Assembly (NCBI GenBank): GCA_025998675.1
Contig: AP024673.1
Location: 2,426,562-2,490,561 of the forward strand
Length of the DNA stretch: 64,000 bases
Origin: Fimbriimonadales bacterium
GTDB taxonomy: Bacteria > Armatimonadota > Fimbriimonadia > Fimbriimonadales > GBS-DC
Reading direction: 5' to 3'
Below the pieces are notes generated by a model. That model was not told the DNA's origin. It saw only the letters and a program-made list of their open reading frames with translations, and did not search any database. Position numbers and translations under genes: made by a program. Shown here piece by piece: positions 44,832 to 52,574 of the stretch (the stretch's first letter is position 1; the number at the start of each line of letters is the position of its first letter).

Positions 44832-46046
44832 ATGGAGAGTCTGCTTGCTGACGCATGTCGCACGCTGCGCGAGCGACTGCTACAAAACGAGGGCGATACG
44901 GAGACGCTGTACGCGCTGGGGCGGGCGCTGCGCGAATTGAGCGAGGGCTGGAACCGCCTGCCTGAAGCGACCCGCGCCGAGCTTGAACGCGCCCTGCAAA
45001 GCGCACAACCGCTCAGCGACGGTTCGATGAGCGTGTTGCTGGAGGAGCTGAGCGCGCATCAGAAAGCCATCGCCCGCGCGGCGGCGCAGGCGCAGACGCC
45101 CCGCTACCCGACGCCCCAGACGGCTCTCCGCGCCTATGAGCAGCTCCGCCGCGCCCAGCCCGACGCAGGCATCCGACGCATGGAGGTGCTCCTGCTTGCG
45201 GCGAGCTTAGAAGCCCCCAGCGCGCCGCTTACCCAGCAGGCAGAGTCGTTGATGCACACGCTGTACGCGGGGCAGCCCCTGCCCGATTACAACGCCAGCG
45301 TCGCCGTGCTTGTCGGGCTGGCGTTCCTGCAGGCGAACGGCGTTGAGGTCGCCCTCAGCGCCGCGCAGGTGGGCGCGCTGGCGAGCGCCCTCGCGCAGGG
45401 CGATGCGCTCGTGTTGCCCGACGCCGCCCCGCACGAACCAGACCCGCGCGACTGGGATGACCTCGTGGACGCGCTGGTCGCCCAGCACCGTGAACCGCTC
45501 GCCCGTGCGGAGCAGTCCCTCAGCGACACGCAACTTGTGCGCGTGGAGCAACTGCCGGACACGGTACGCGCGACGCTCCAGCCCGCGCCCGGTCCCCGAT
45601 TCGAGTGGCGCTACCTGACCCTGCAGGACTTAATCTGGATCAACAGCGAAATCACGAAGTCGCCGCAACCCTACAGCTACGACCGTCTGGAGGAGGCGAC
45701 CTACTATCAATACAGCTACCGCCAGAGCCGCGATGTGCCGTTGCAGGCGGCGCGTTTCCTGTGGGGCTACCTGAAGTACCGCCCCTTCGCGCAGGGCAAC
45801 CTCGCGACCGCGCTGATTGCGACGCTGGCGTTCCTGCACATCAACGGCTACGAGACGCGTCTGCCTGTCGAGAACGCCGCCGAGTGGATTACCCAGGTCG
45901 CGACGCGCCGCAAGCACCCGCTGGACGCCATCCGCCAGATTGCCGCGCCTGCCCTGCCGGGTACACAGCCTGAACCGCTGCGCGAGCTGGCGCATCATCT
46001 GATTGAACACTACGAGCCTGCGCTGCACGCGCTCGGCGAAAAATAA
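44832..46046 (+). CDS. Tandem, catalytically degenerate Fic/Doc-like protein
   Basis: A 404-aa protein. The C-terminal part (about 262-350) follows the Doc layout: LTLQDLIWINSEI, then AARFLWGYLKYRPFAQGNLA with TALIATLAFLHINGYE. The Fic motif HPFxxGN appears as RPFAQGN (317-323), so the catalytic His is Arg and the usual Lys/Arg-Thr is changed; AMP or phosphate transfer is unlikely. A similar segment in the first half (DYNASVAVLVGLAFLQANGV near residues 150-170) suggests a duplication. No antitoxin (Phd-like) gene adjoins it. There is no ribosome binding site; a TACACT box is 11 nt upstream. Function unknown. Confidence 0.6.
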   Translation: MESLLADACRTLRERLLQNEGDTETLYALGRALRELSEGWNRLPEATRAELERALQSAQPLSDGSMSVLLEELSAHQKAIARAAAQAQTPRYPTPQTALRAYEQLRRAQPDAGIRRMEVLLLAASLEAPSAPLTQQAESLMHTLYAGQPLPDYNASVAVLVGLAFLQANGVEVALSAAQVGALASALAQGDALVLPDAAPHEPDPRDWDDLVDALVAQHREPLARAEQSLSDTQLVRVEQLPDTVRATLQPAPGPRFEWRYLTLQDLIWINSEITKSPQPYSYDRLEEATYYQYSYRQSRDVPLQAARFLWGYLKYRPFAQGNLATALIATLAFLHINGYETRLPVENAAEWITQVATRRKHPLDAIRQIAAPALPGTQPEPLRELAHHLIEHYEPALHALGEK

Positions 46047-46102
46047 GCACTGTGCGCCAGCCCGCAAAAATACCAGTTTTACGCCTGAGCGCGTGTACCC
46101 CC

Positions 46103-46132
46103 TTGACACTTCCGCTGAAACTGTGCTATACT
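46103..46132 (+). promoter_or_regulatory. Sigma-70 promoter of the PEP-CTERM gene
   Basis: TTGACA (46103-46108), an 18-bp spacer and TATACT (46127-46132). The sequence GAAACTGTGCTAT before the -10 resembles GAAAATGTGCTAT at the dockerin promoter, suggesting shared control. Confidence 0.85.
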
Positions 46133-46196
46133 ATAGGCAGTGCAGGTTGCCCCCTGCGCTCGCACCACCGGGACACCCGGAAAGGAGGATACGGAT

Positions 46197-46760
46197 ATGA
46201 AACGATTGGCAATTGTAGCACTGAGCGCGTTGATGAGCGTGAACGCCTTCGCGCTGTTCAGCGAGACCGAGCCGAACGACACACGCGCGACGGCGGATAA
46301 TGTTCTCTATGGCAATGTCGCGCCCTGGAGCGATGTGGGCGTGCTGAGCCTGTCTGCGAACGACAGCGACTTCTTCAAGATTCGCCTGAACGCGGGCGAC
46401 TGGCTGACCGCGATTACTTTCCCGACGGCGACGAACTACATCGCCCCTGATACTGTGATGGCGCTCTTTGATGGCAGCAGCGCTACCGCTATTGTCTTTA
46501 ATGACGATGCCGGCACGGGTTTTGGCTCCGCCATCCGCTGGCAGGCAGACGCGACGGGCGATTACTATATCGCGGTTACCGGTTGGCGATCTGGCGGCAG
46601 CCAGTCTAACATTAGCTACTATGAGGGTGCAACGCACTCTGAGTCGGGTTCCTACATTCTGACGGTGAGCGTGGTGCCTGTGCCGGAGCCTGCGAGCATG
46701 CTCGCGCTGGGCGCGGGTCTGGCGGGTCTGGTCGGGCTGCGCCGCCGCAACCGCAAGTAA
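46197..46760 (+). CDS. PEP-CTERM protein with a pre-peptidase-like domain
   Basis: A 187-aa exported protein: signal peptide 1-19 (ending NAFA), then a beta-sandwich of the bacterial pre-peptidase C-terminal (PPC) type beginning FSETEPNDTRATADNV, with DSDFFKIRLNAGDWLTA and the typical GDYYIAVTGW strand. The C-terminal PEP-CTERM signal is VPVPEPASMLALGAGLAGLV then a basic RRRNRK. AGGAGG is 8 nt before the ATG. Its own strong promoter and terminator make it a well-expressed monocistron, like the dockerin protein. Exosortase is not in the window. Confidence 0.88.
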   Translation: MKRLAIVALSALMSVNAFALFSETEPNDTRATADNVLYGNVAPWSDVGVLSLSANDSDFFKIRLNAGDWLTAITFPTATNYIAPDTVMALFDGSSATAIVFNDDAGTGFGSAIRWQADATGDYYIAVTGWRSGGSQSNISYYEGATHSESGSYILTVSVVPVPEPASMLALGAGLAGLVGLRRRNRK

Positions 46761-46788
46761 GCGTTTGTTCTGGAATGCTCCATGTCAT

Positions 46789-46820
46789 CGCCCCCCAGCA
46801 GTGGGGGGCGTTTTTGTTTT
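46789..46820 (+). terminator. Rho-independent terminator of the PEP-CTERM gene
   Basis: Perfect 9-bp stem CGCCCCCCA/TGGGGGGCG (46789-46797, 46802-46810), loop GCAG, followed by TTTTTGTTTT. A textbook terminator 28 nt after the stop. Confidence 0.92.
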
Positions 46821-46856
46821 GGTAGCTACCTTACTTCTGCCGTGTGGAAAGCTGTG

Positions 46857-47034
46857 TTATACCAATCGGCGGGTCATAGTTCGCAAAGCGACAATTTATG
46901 GAGTGCGGAAGCGGAGCTTCCGCGACGCTGAAGCTACCGCTTCCGCACTCCATAGTAGCAGGGCGCGGGCAACAGCACGCCTCTTCAGGCGCGTGCGAGG
47001 CAATTAACAAACTCTGACTGTGCAGTTGGTATTG
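46857..47034. repeat. Repeat copy A4 (two type-a ends, TATGGAGTGC hairpin core)
   Basis: Inverted ends TTATACCAATCGGCGGGTCA... and ...GACTGTGCAGTTGGTATTG are both type a. Between them is the nested hairpin TATGGAGTGCGGAAGCGGAG / TTCCGCACTCCATA. Together with A5 it shows that the same ends enclose different cores. The 350-nt gap it lies in also holds the PEP-CTERM terminator and the ftsK -10 box (TACAAT, 47082-47087). Confidence 0.85.
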
Positions 47035-47081
47035 TTGAATCCCCAGTTCAGGTGAACCGTGCAGGAATCGCGAACATTGGG

Positions 47082-47087
47082 TACAAT
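47082..47087 (+). promoter_or_regulatory. -10 box of ftsK
   Basis: TACAAT 47 nt before the preferred ftsK ATG. No convincing -35 was found. Confidence 0.4.
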
Positions 47088-47134
47088 CGGTAGGGCAGGC
47101 GCATACGCGCGTGCGCAACAGGCTGGGTGAGAGC

Positions 47135-49381
47135 ATGGCAAGTACGAAGCGCAACGGCAGTAAGCGCGGTTCGACCAAGCGCAGGGCTGCAAACGCGCCA
47201 AAAGAGCGACCGCAACAGTTTTACGACCGCATCGCGCTGGGGCTGGCGCTGCTGGGGATTGTCGCGCTGGTGAGCCTGACCGTGCCCAACAGCGGTGTGG
47301 TGGGCGCGACGCTACGCGACGGGCTGCGGCTGCTGTTTGGCAGCGGGGCGTTCCTGCTGCCGATGGTGCTGTGGCTGGCGGCGGGCGCGCTGGTGTTCGG
47401 CTACGGCAAGCTCGCGCTGCCCGAAGTGCTGGGCGGCGGGCTGATTGTGTACCTCGCGCTGCTGGGCTGGCTGGCGCAGCCGGGCGAAACGGGGCAGTGG
47501 TTCGAGGCGGACGCGCTGCGGGCGTCGGGCGGCTACCTGGGCGCGGTGCTGGGCTATATGCTGCAGATGGCGCTCGGTCAGGCGAAGGGCGTCGTGTTGA
47601 GTGTGCTGGGCGTGCTGGGGCTGCTGATGCTGTTCAACCTGCCGCTGGCACAGGTCTTTCGCGGGGTTGGGCGCGCGCTCTGGTACGGCTGGCGCGGCGC
47701 ATCGACGGCGACGAAAGCGGTCGCGACGGCGACAGGCAACACGGTGAGCAAAGCCGCCGAACGCGCCCAGCGCAAAGCGCAGGAGCGGCGCACGCACACG
47801 CCCGAACGCGCCGCCGTGAACCCGCGCGGGAGCGAGTCGCCTGCCCGCCCTGCAGGTGCGCCGCCGTCAGAAGCCGCACGCCCACCTGCTGACGAAGCTC
47901 CATCCGCCGAGACGCGCGAGACGCGCCAATCCCATGCGCCTGCGCCGAGCGCGTCGGGCAGCTATACCCTACCCCCCCTATCCCTCCTGCGCGAGCCGCC
48001 TGCCCCGCCCAGACGCAACCAGGCGGAAATCAAAGAGAAAATCGCCAAACTGGAAGAGACCCTGCAGGACTTCGGCATCGACGCGAATGTGGTGGAAGTG
48101 GCGCACGGTCCGACCGTCACCCGCTACGAGATTCAACTCGCGCCGGGCATCAAGGTCAACCGCGTGGTGAACCTTGCGGACAACCTCGCGATGGCGCTGG
48201 CGGCGATTGCCGTGCGCGTGGAGGCGCCCATCCCCGGCAAAAGTGCGATTGGCGTGGAAGTGCCCAACGACCATCCGCATGTGGTCGCGCTGCGCGAGGT
48301 GATGGAGAGCGGGGAGTTCTGGAACGCGCCGAGCCTGCTGACTATCGCGCTAGGCAAGGATGTGGCGGGCGCGCCCAAGTACGCCGACCTCGCGCGCATG
48401 CCGCACCTGCTGATTGGCGGCGCGACCAATTCCGGCAAGAGCATGTGCCTGCTGTCGCTCATCGCCTGCCTGCTGTTCCGTGCGACCCCGCGCGAGCTGC
48501 GCTTCGTGATGATTGACCCCAAGCGCGTGGAGCTGACGCTGTTCGACGGCATCCCGCACCTGATGTGCCCGGTGGTGCGCGATGTGAAGCTGGCGGCGGG
48601 CGCGTTGCGGGCGCTACTGAAGGAGATGGATCGCCGCTACGACCTGTTCGCCGAGAAGGGCGTGCGCAACATTCAGGGCTACAACGAGCGCGCCCCCGAC
48701 GACGAACGCCTGCCCTATGTGGTGGTCATCATCGACGAGCTGGCAGACCTGATGATGCAGGCGGCGTCGGAGGTGGAGACCTCCATCGCGCGGCTGGCGC
48801 AACTCGCGCGCGCGACAGGCATTCACCTCGTGATTGCGACCCAGCGCCCCTCCGTCGATGTGATTACGGGCGTCATCAAGGCGAACATCGCCAGCCGAAT
48901 CGCGTTCGCCGTCTCCAGCCAGGTGGACAGCCGCACGATTCTGGACATGGTGGGCGCGGAGCGACTGCTGGGGCGCGGCGATATGCTGTTTCTGCCGATA
49001 GACGCCTCCAAACCGACGCGCATTCAGGGCTGTTTCGTGACGGAAGCCGAGATCGAGGCGCTGGCGGACTTCTGGCGCGCGCAGGAAGCGCCGACCTACC
49101 TGCTGAACCCGACCGACTTCGACGCGCCTGCGGGCGGCGACTTCGACGAGGACGAGGAGGAGGACGAGCTGTATCCCGCTGCGGTGCGTCTGGTGGTTGC
49201 GCACGGGCAGGCGTCGACTTCGATGCTGCAGCGGCGATTCAAAATCGGCTACGGGCGCGCCGCGCGCCTGCTGGATCTGATGGAGCGGCGCGGGATTGTG
49301 GGACCGCTGGACGGCGCGAAGCCCCGACAGGTGCTGGTCACCCGCGCCGAAGCCGAGCAGATGCTGCGCCCGTATGAATAA
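47135..49381 (+). CDS. ftsK: DNA translocase FtsK/SpoIIIE
   Basis: A 748-aa septal DNA pump that moves chromosome ends through the closing septum. It has a basic N-terminus, four membrane helices (about 25-170), a charged Pro/Ala-rich linker (about 190-290), then the motor: ELAPGIKVNRVV-like segment (QLAPGIKVNRVVNLADNLAM), Walker A GGATNSGKS (near 427-435), Walker B VVVIIDELADLMM (near 530) and a C-terminal gamma winged helix that reads KOPS-like sites (STSMLQRRFKIGYGRAARLL). A GTG at 47111 would add 8 residues; ATG 47135 has GGTGAG upstream. The TAA stop is the first three bases of repeat A5. Confidence 0.95.
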   Translation: MASTKRNGSKRGSTKRRAANAPKERPQQFYDRIALGLALLGIVALVSLTVPNSGVVGATLRDGLRLLFGSGAFLLPMVLWLAAGALVFGYGKLALPEVLGGGLIVYLALLGWLAQPGETGQWFEADALRASGGYLGAVLGYMLQMALGQAKGVVLSVLGVLGLLMLFNLPLAQVFRGVGRALWYGWRGASTATKAVATATGNTVSKAAERAQRKAQERRTHTPERAAVNPRGSESPARPAGAPPSEAARPPADEAPSAETRETRQSHAPAPSASGSYTLPPLSLLREPPAPPRRNQAEIKEKIAKLEETLQDFGIDANVVEVAHGPTVTRYEIQLAPGIKVNRVVNLADNLAMALAAIAVRVEAPIPGKSAIGVEVPNDHPHVVALREVMESGEFWNAPSLLTIALGKDVAGAPKYADLARMPHLLIGGATNSGKSMCLLSLIACLLFRATPRELRFVMIDPKRVELTLFDGIPHLMCPVVRDVKLAAGALRALLKEMDRRYDLFAEKGVRNIQGYNERAPDDERLPYVVVIIDELADLMMQAASEVETSIARLAQLARATGIHLVIATQRPSVDVITGVIKANIASRIAFAVSSQVDSRTILDMVGAERLLGRGDMLFLPIDASKPTRIQGCFVTEAEIEALADFWRAQEAPTYLLNPTDFDAPAGGDFDEDEEEDELYPAAVRLVVAHGQASTSMLQRRFKIGYGRAARLLDLMERRGIVGPLDGAKPRQVLVTRAEAEQMLRPYE

Positions 49382-49607
49382 TATCAATCTGCGCATCAGA
49401 CTTCGTAATTGCTGTGCGCCTACAGCCAGAGCCACGCGCTTTGTTGCCCTCACCCCCAGCCCCTCTCCCGCGCGGCGGGAGAGGGGAGCCGTGTGTGCGG
49501 CGCGCGATGTGCTATCCCCCTCTCCCAACCCTTTGGGAGAGGGGGACAAAGGGGGTGAGGGCTACAGGCGTCGACGATTTGCGAACTCTGACCCGCAGAT
49601 TGGTATA
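49379..49607. repeat. Repeat copy A5, the most complete (two type-a ends, CT/AG-rich core)
   Basis: The left end TAATATCAATCTGCGCATCA (49379 on) is an inverted repeat of the right end (...TCTGACCCGCAGATTGGTAT, to 49607). The core holds two hairpins, CCCCTCTCCCGCGCGGCGGG and CCCTCTCCCAACCCTTTGGG, inside an outer pair CCTCACCCCC / GGGGGTGAGG. It lies between convergent ftsK and lgt. The following 99 nt up to lgt contain nothing recognisable. Confidence 0.88.
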
Positions 49608-49706
49608 ATCCACGCCAGTAGCTGTTCCAGCTGTGTGCGAGTGTGTTCAGGCTGACGCGAGCGCTCCACGCCCACCTGCACTCTGAAATGCCATCCTCCA
49701 GCAAGC

Positions 49707-50474
49707 CTACACACGCGGGCGAATAGCCTTTCGCGTTGCATGTCGCGCCAGAGCGATGTATAGCCCCACGCCGATAGCCGTCGCCACCGCCGCGACCAGA
49801 TGCCCGTAGGTGAACATACCCAACATTAGCGCGGAAGTCGCCCCTGCGCGGAAAAACTCGTTTATGAAGCGGTACAGCCCGTGCGCGATTAGAAACAGCG
49901 CGAACAGCTGCCCCTGAAAGCGTCGGCGCGGCTCGTACCACGCCAGCCCCGCGAAAATCAGCAGATTCATCGCCGTCGCATAAAGCTGGGTCGGATGAAC
50001 CGCGTGGTCGTGCCCCGGAAACACAACGCCCCACGGCAGGTCGGTCGGCGCGCCGTAGCAGCACCCCGCCGCGAAACAGCCCAGTCGCGCAATCCCGTAT
50101 CCCAGCGCGAGCGAAGGCGCCGCCAGATCGCCCAGCTGCCAGATGGGGATGCGTCGCGTGCGGATGAGATAAATCGCCGTCGCAATCGCCAGCCCAAACC
50201 CACCGAAGTACGACATGCCGCCTTCCCACACGCGGAAGACGCTCAGCGGGTCAGGCGCGTACTGCGACCAGTTGGTCATCACGAACGCCAGGCGCCCGCC
50301 CACAATCCCCGTCAGCACGCTCCAGAAGGCGATGTCCAGCACATTGTCGGCGGAGACCCCATAGCGCGGGGCATGGCGCAATGCGCGCCACACCGCCAGC
50401 CAGATGCCCACCACCCACATCAGCCCGTAGGTGTAGAGCGTGAACCCGCCGATTTTAATCAGTTCGGGCATCAT
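49707..50474 (-). CDS. lgt: Prolipoprotein diacylglyceryl transferase
   Basis: Transfers diacylglycerol from phosphatidylglycerol to the lipobox Cys of prelipoproteins, the first step of lipoprotein maturation. It is 255 aa with seven predicted helices. YTYGLMWVVG, GGRLAFVMTN and the Lgt signature region GIARLGCFAAGCCYG then HPTQLYATAMN and the late FRFINEFFR-like motif (YRFINEFFRAG) are present. It overlaps lspA by 4 nt, so the two lipoprotein enzymes are co-translated. Confidence 0.95.
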   Translation of the reverse strand: MMPELIKIGGFTLYTYGLMWVVGIWLAVWRALRHAPRYGVSADNVLDIAFWSVLTGIVGGRLAFVMTNWSQYAPDPLSVFRVWEGGMSYFGGFGLAIATAIYLIRTRRIPIWQLGDLAAPSLALGYGIARLGCFAAGCCYGAPTDLPWGVVFPGHDHAVHPTQLYATAMNLLIFAGLAWYEPRRRFQGQLFALFLIAHGLYRFINEFFRAGATSALMLGMFTYGHLVAAVATAIGVGLYIALARHATRKAIRPRV

Positions 50475-50947
50475 CGCGGCGGCTCCTCGGGGACGCCTGC
50501 GGCGGTCGGCGTCTCAGGCGCGCGCGCCCCCCAGAACTGCAGCGCCATCAGTCCCAGCAGCGAGCAGGTAATCGCCATATCCGCCACATTGAACACGGGC
50601 CAGACCACAAAATCGAACATATCCACCACATACCCCAGCCGTATGCGGTCGGCGAAGTTGCCCAGCGCGCCGCCCAGCAGCAGTCCCGTCAGCAGTTGCA
50701 CGCCCCGCGAGGGCTTATGGCGCTGGTGATACCACACCAGCCCGCCCGCCACACACAGCGTGAGCGGAATCGTCAGCCAGCCGCGCCCCTCCAGCAAGCC
50801 GAACGCAATCCCGGTGTTGTGCGTGAGCGTCAGGTAGAAGTAGGGCGGCAGCACGGGCAGCGACTGATCCACCATCAGACTGCGGGTTGCCCAGAGCTTG
50901 ACCACCTGATCGACCAAAAAGACGAATACCGCCGCGCGCCAGAACAT
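50471..50947 (-). CDS. lspA: Lipoprotein signal peptidase (SPase II)
   Basis: An aspartic membrane peptidase cleaving the lipoprotein signal after Lgt modification. It is 158 aa with four helices. The catalytic Asp lie in GNFADRIRLGYVVDMFDF and FNVADMAI; NTGIAFGLLEG is also conserved. The open frame reaches 51010, but the family start MFWRAAVFVFLVDQVVKLWA is at 50947, 8 nt after a TATCCT box with no Shine-Dalgarno. It overlaps lgt by 4 nt. The lspA-lgt pair is divergent from the DUF503 gene. Confidence 0.95.
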   Translation of the reverse strand: MFWRAAVFVFLVDQVVKLWATRSLMVDQSLPVLPPYFYLTLTHNTGIAFGLLEGRGWLTIPLTLCVAGGLVWYHQRHKPSRGVQLLTGLLLGGALGNFADRIRLGYVVDMFDFVVWPVFNVADMAITCSLLGLMALQFWGARAPETPTAAGVPEEPPR

Positions 50948-50955
50948 CGCGCATG

Positions 50956-50961
50956 AGGATA
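50956..50961 (-). promoter_or_regulatory. -10-like box of lspA-lgt (leaderless candidate)
   Basis: TATCCT on the minus strand, 8 nt before the ATG. The surrounding CGGGTATCCTCATG matches the ffh promoter. Confidence 0.5.
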
Positions 50962-50986
50962 CCCGTTTTCCCCTGCGCCCCACAGG

Positions 50987-50992
50987 TATACT
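50987..50992 (+). promoter_or_regulatory. -10 box of the DUF503 gene (leaderless candidate)
   Basis: TATACT 8 nt before the ATG at 51001, with no ribosome binding site. Confidence 0.5.
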
Positions 50993-51000
50993 TTGCGCTG

Positions 51001-51288
51001 ATGGCGGCACGGATTGGTGTTCTGACCGTCGAACTGCATATTGGCGGTTGTCGCTCGCTGAAAGAGAAGCGGCAGGTCGTGCAGAGCCTGATTACGCGCC
51101 TGCGCAACGACTTCAACCTATCGGTCGCCGAAGTCGACCACCACGACCTCCATCAGCGAGCGTGCCTCGCGATGGCGTGCGTCGGCAATCAGACCGAGTT
51201 CGTCAATCGCGTGCTGGACACCGTGCTGCAACGATTGGAAACCGAAGGGCGTATTATGCTCTTGGAGAGCCATTTAGAGCTCTTGTAA
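51001..51288 (+). CDS. DUF503 (YlxP-like) protein
   Basis: A 95-aa protein of the DUF503/YlxP family, small and soluble, often encoded between infB and rbfA and thought to relate to ribosome assembly. The conserved core is GVLTVELHIGGCRSLKEKRQ then VVQSLITRLRNDFNLSVAEV. The upstream open frame from 50953 is not needed; a TATACT box 8 nt before ATG 51001 fits a leaderless start. It is followed by rbfA after a short gap with an 8-bp hairpin (51305-51326), as in the usual synteny, although infB is not here. Confidence 0.88.
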   Translation: MAARIGVLTVELHIGGCRSLKEKRQVVQSLITRLRNDFNLSVAEVDHHDLHQRACLAMACVGNQTEFVNRVLDTVLQRLETEGRIMLLESHLELL

Positions 51289-51304
51289 ACCACTGGCGAG
51301 GCGC

Positions 51305-51326
51305 GCGTCTGCAAGGACGCAGACGC
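51305..51326 (+). promoter_or_regulatory. Hairpin between DUF503 and rbfA
   Basis: A perfect 8-bp stem GCGTCTGC/GCAGACGC with a 6-nt loop, 20 nt upstream of the rbfA ribosome binding site. No T-tract follows, so it is more likely a processing or translational element than a terminator. Confidence 0.4.
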
Positions 51327-51358
51327 CACACACACCCGCCTGCAGAAGGAGGACGCCT

Positions 51359-51691
51359 ATGGGCGGACGCATGGAACGATTGGAATCGCTCCTGACTGCA
51401 GAGATCAGTCAGGTGCTTTTGAGAGACCTTTCAGGACAGGATCTGGGACTGGCGACGGTTACGGGCGTGAAGGTCGCCCGCGACCTCTCGCAGGCGACGA
51501 TTTATGTGAGCGTGCTGGGCGACGAGCGACGCCGCGCCCAGACGCTGGAGCGGCTCCAGCACTCCGCAGGGTATATCAAGGGGCTGCTGGGCAAACGACT
51601 CCACCTCAAGCGCATCCCGAAACTGATTTTCGTGGACGACCCGTCGTTGCGCGACGCCGACCGCATCAGCCGCCTGCTCAAAGATGGCTAA
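51359..51691 (+). CDS. rbfA: Ribosome-binding factor A
   Basis: A 110-aa KH-like factor that helps mature the 16S rRNA 5' end in the 30S subunit. It has the family pattern MERLESLLTAEISQVLLRDL, VARDLSQATIYVSVLGDE and GLLGKRLHLKRIPKLIFVDD. AAGGAGG precedes the ATG. It overlaps the epimerase gene by 8 nt, so it is coupled to it. Confidence 0.93.
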   Translation: MGGRMERLESLLTAEISQVLLRDLSGQDLGLATVTGVKVARDLSQATIYVSVLGDERRRAQTLERLQHSAGYIKGLLGKRLHLKRIPKLIFVDDPSLRDADRISRLLKDG

Positions 51692-52514
51692 GCCGACGAT
51701 TGGCTGGATGCCTGTGCGCTATATTCATCCCATCCTGCAGGGGCAGATGACCCTGTGGGAGTGGCTGCGTCAGGCGCCGGCGCTGGGCGTGCAGGCGGTG
51801 GAGATGTATCACGCCTTCCTGAGCGACGAGAGCCTGCCCGCCCTCAAAGCCGAGCTGGGGGCGCTGGGGCTGCGTGTGAGCCAGATTACCTGCGCCCCGG
51901 ACTTCACGCATCCCGACCCCGCCGTGCGGCGTGCGGAGCTGGAGTCGATGCGCCGACGGGTGGACTGGGCGGCGGAACTCGGCGCAGACGCCGTGCGCAC
52001 CACGGCAGGCATGGTACACGACGGGATTGACCCCGACGACGCCGCGCGCTACGCCGCCGAGTGCATGGTCGCGCTGGCAGAGTACGCCGTGCCGCGCGGC
52101 GTCTACCCCTGCTACGAGAACCATTACAAAGACCGCCTCTGGACGCGCGAGGACTTCTCGTTCCAGACCGAACGGTTCCTGCAGGTGTTTGCGCTCATCG
52201 AGCCGACGCCCGTGCGCGTGAACTTCGACTTCGCCAACCCACTGATGACAGGCGCAGACCCCGTGGCGCTGCTGCAGCGCGTGATACACAAAGTGCACCA
52301 TGTGCATGCAGGCGACCGCCTGCCCGGCGAGTACCAGCACAGCGTGCTGGGCGAGGGCGCGGTTCCGTTCCAGCCGCTGCTGACGCTCCTCAACGCGCAC
52401 GGCTACACGGGCTACCTGAGCATCGAGGACGGACAGGCGCAGGGCGACGAAGGTTTCCGCAGGTCGCTGGCGTTCCTGCGCGCGCAGGTGGACGCGGTGT
52501 GGGACAGTGCATAG
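51684..52514 (+). CDS. Sugar phosphate isomerase/epimerase (TIM barrel)
   Basis: A 276-aa AP_endonuc_2-type barrel. MAKPTIGWMPVRYIHPILQG start, QAVEMYHAF, then GVYPCYENHYKDRLW (metal Glu), VNFDFANPLM and HHVHAGDRL (metal ligands) and YLSIEDGQAQG mark the active site. Substrate unknown. It overlaps rbfA by 8 nt. Unlike the copy at 19787 it is not linked to a regulator. Confidence 0.85.
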   Translation: MAKPTIGWMPVRYIHPILQGQMTLWEWLRQAPALGVQAVEMYHAFLSDESLPALKAELGALGLRVSQITCAPDFTHPDPAVRRAELESMRRRVDWAAELGADAVRTTAGMVHDGIDPDDAARYAAECMVALAEYAVPRGVYPCYENHYKDRLWTREDFSFQTERFLQVFALIEPTPVRVNFDFANPLMTGADPVALLQRVIHKVHHVHAGDRLPGEYQHSVLGEGAVPFQPLLTLLNAHGYTGYLSIEDGQAQGDEGFRRSLAFLRAQVDAVWDSA

Positions 52515-52574
52515 GATTCCGTCTCTACACGGCGAACGACGGCGTCTATGCGAGGACGCCGCGCGACCGAACGG

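Noticed and set aside
44832-46046. A complete Phd-Doc toxin-antitoxin module
   Set aside because: No small antitoxin ORF lies on either side, and the Fic motif lacks its catalytic His.
46899-46955. Hairpin core of the repeats as a tRNA or CRISPR repeat
   Set aside because: No T-loop GTTCRANNC or acceptor pairing, and copies are scattered singly over 47 kb with no spacer arrangement.
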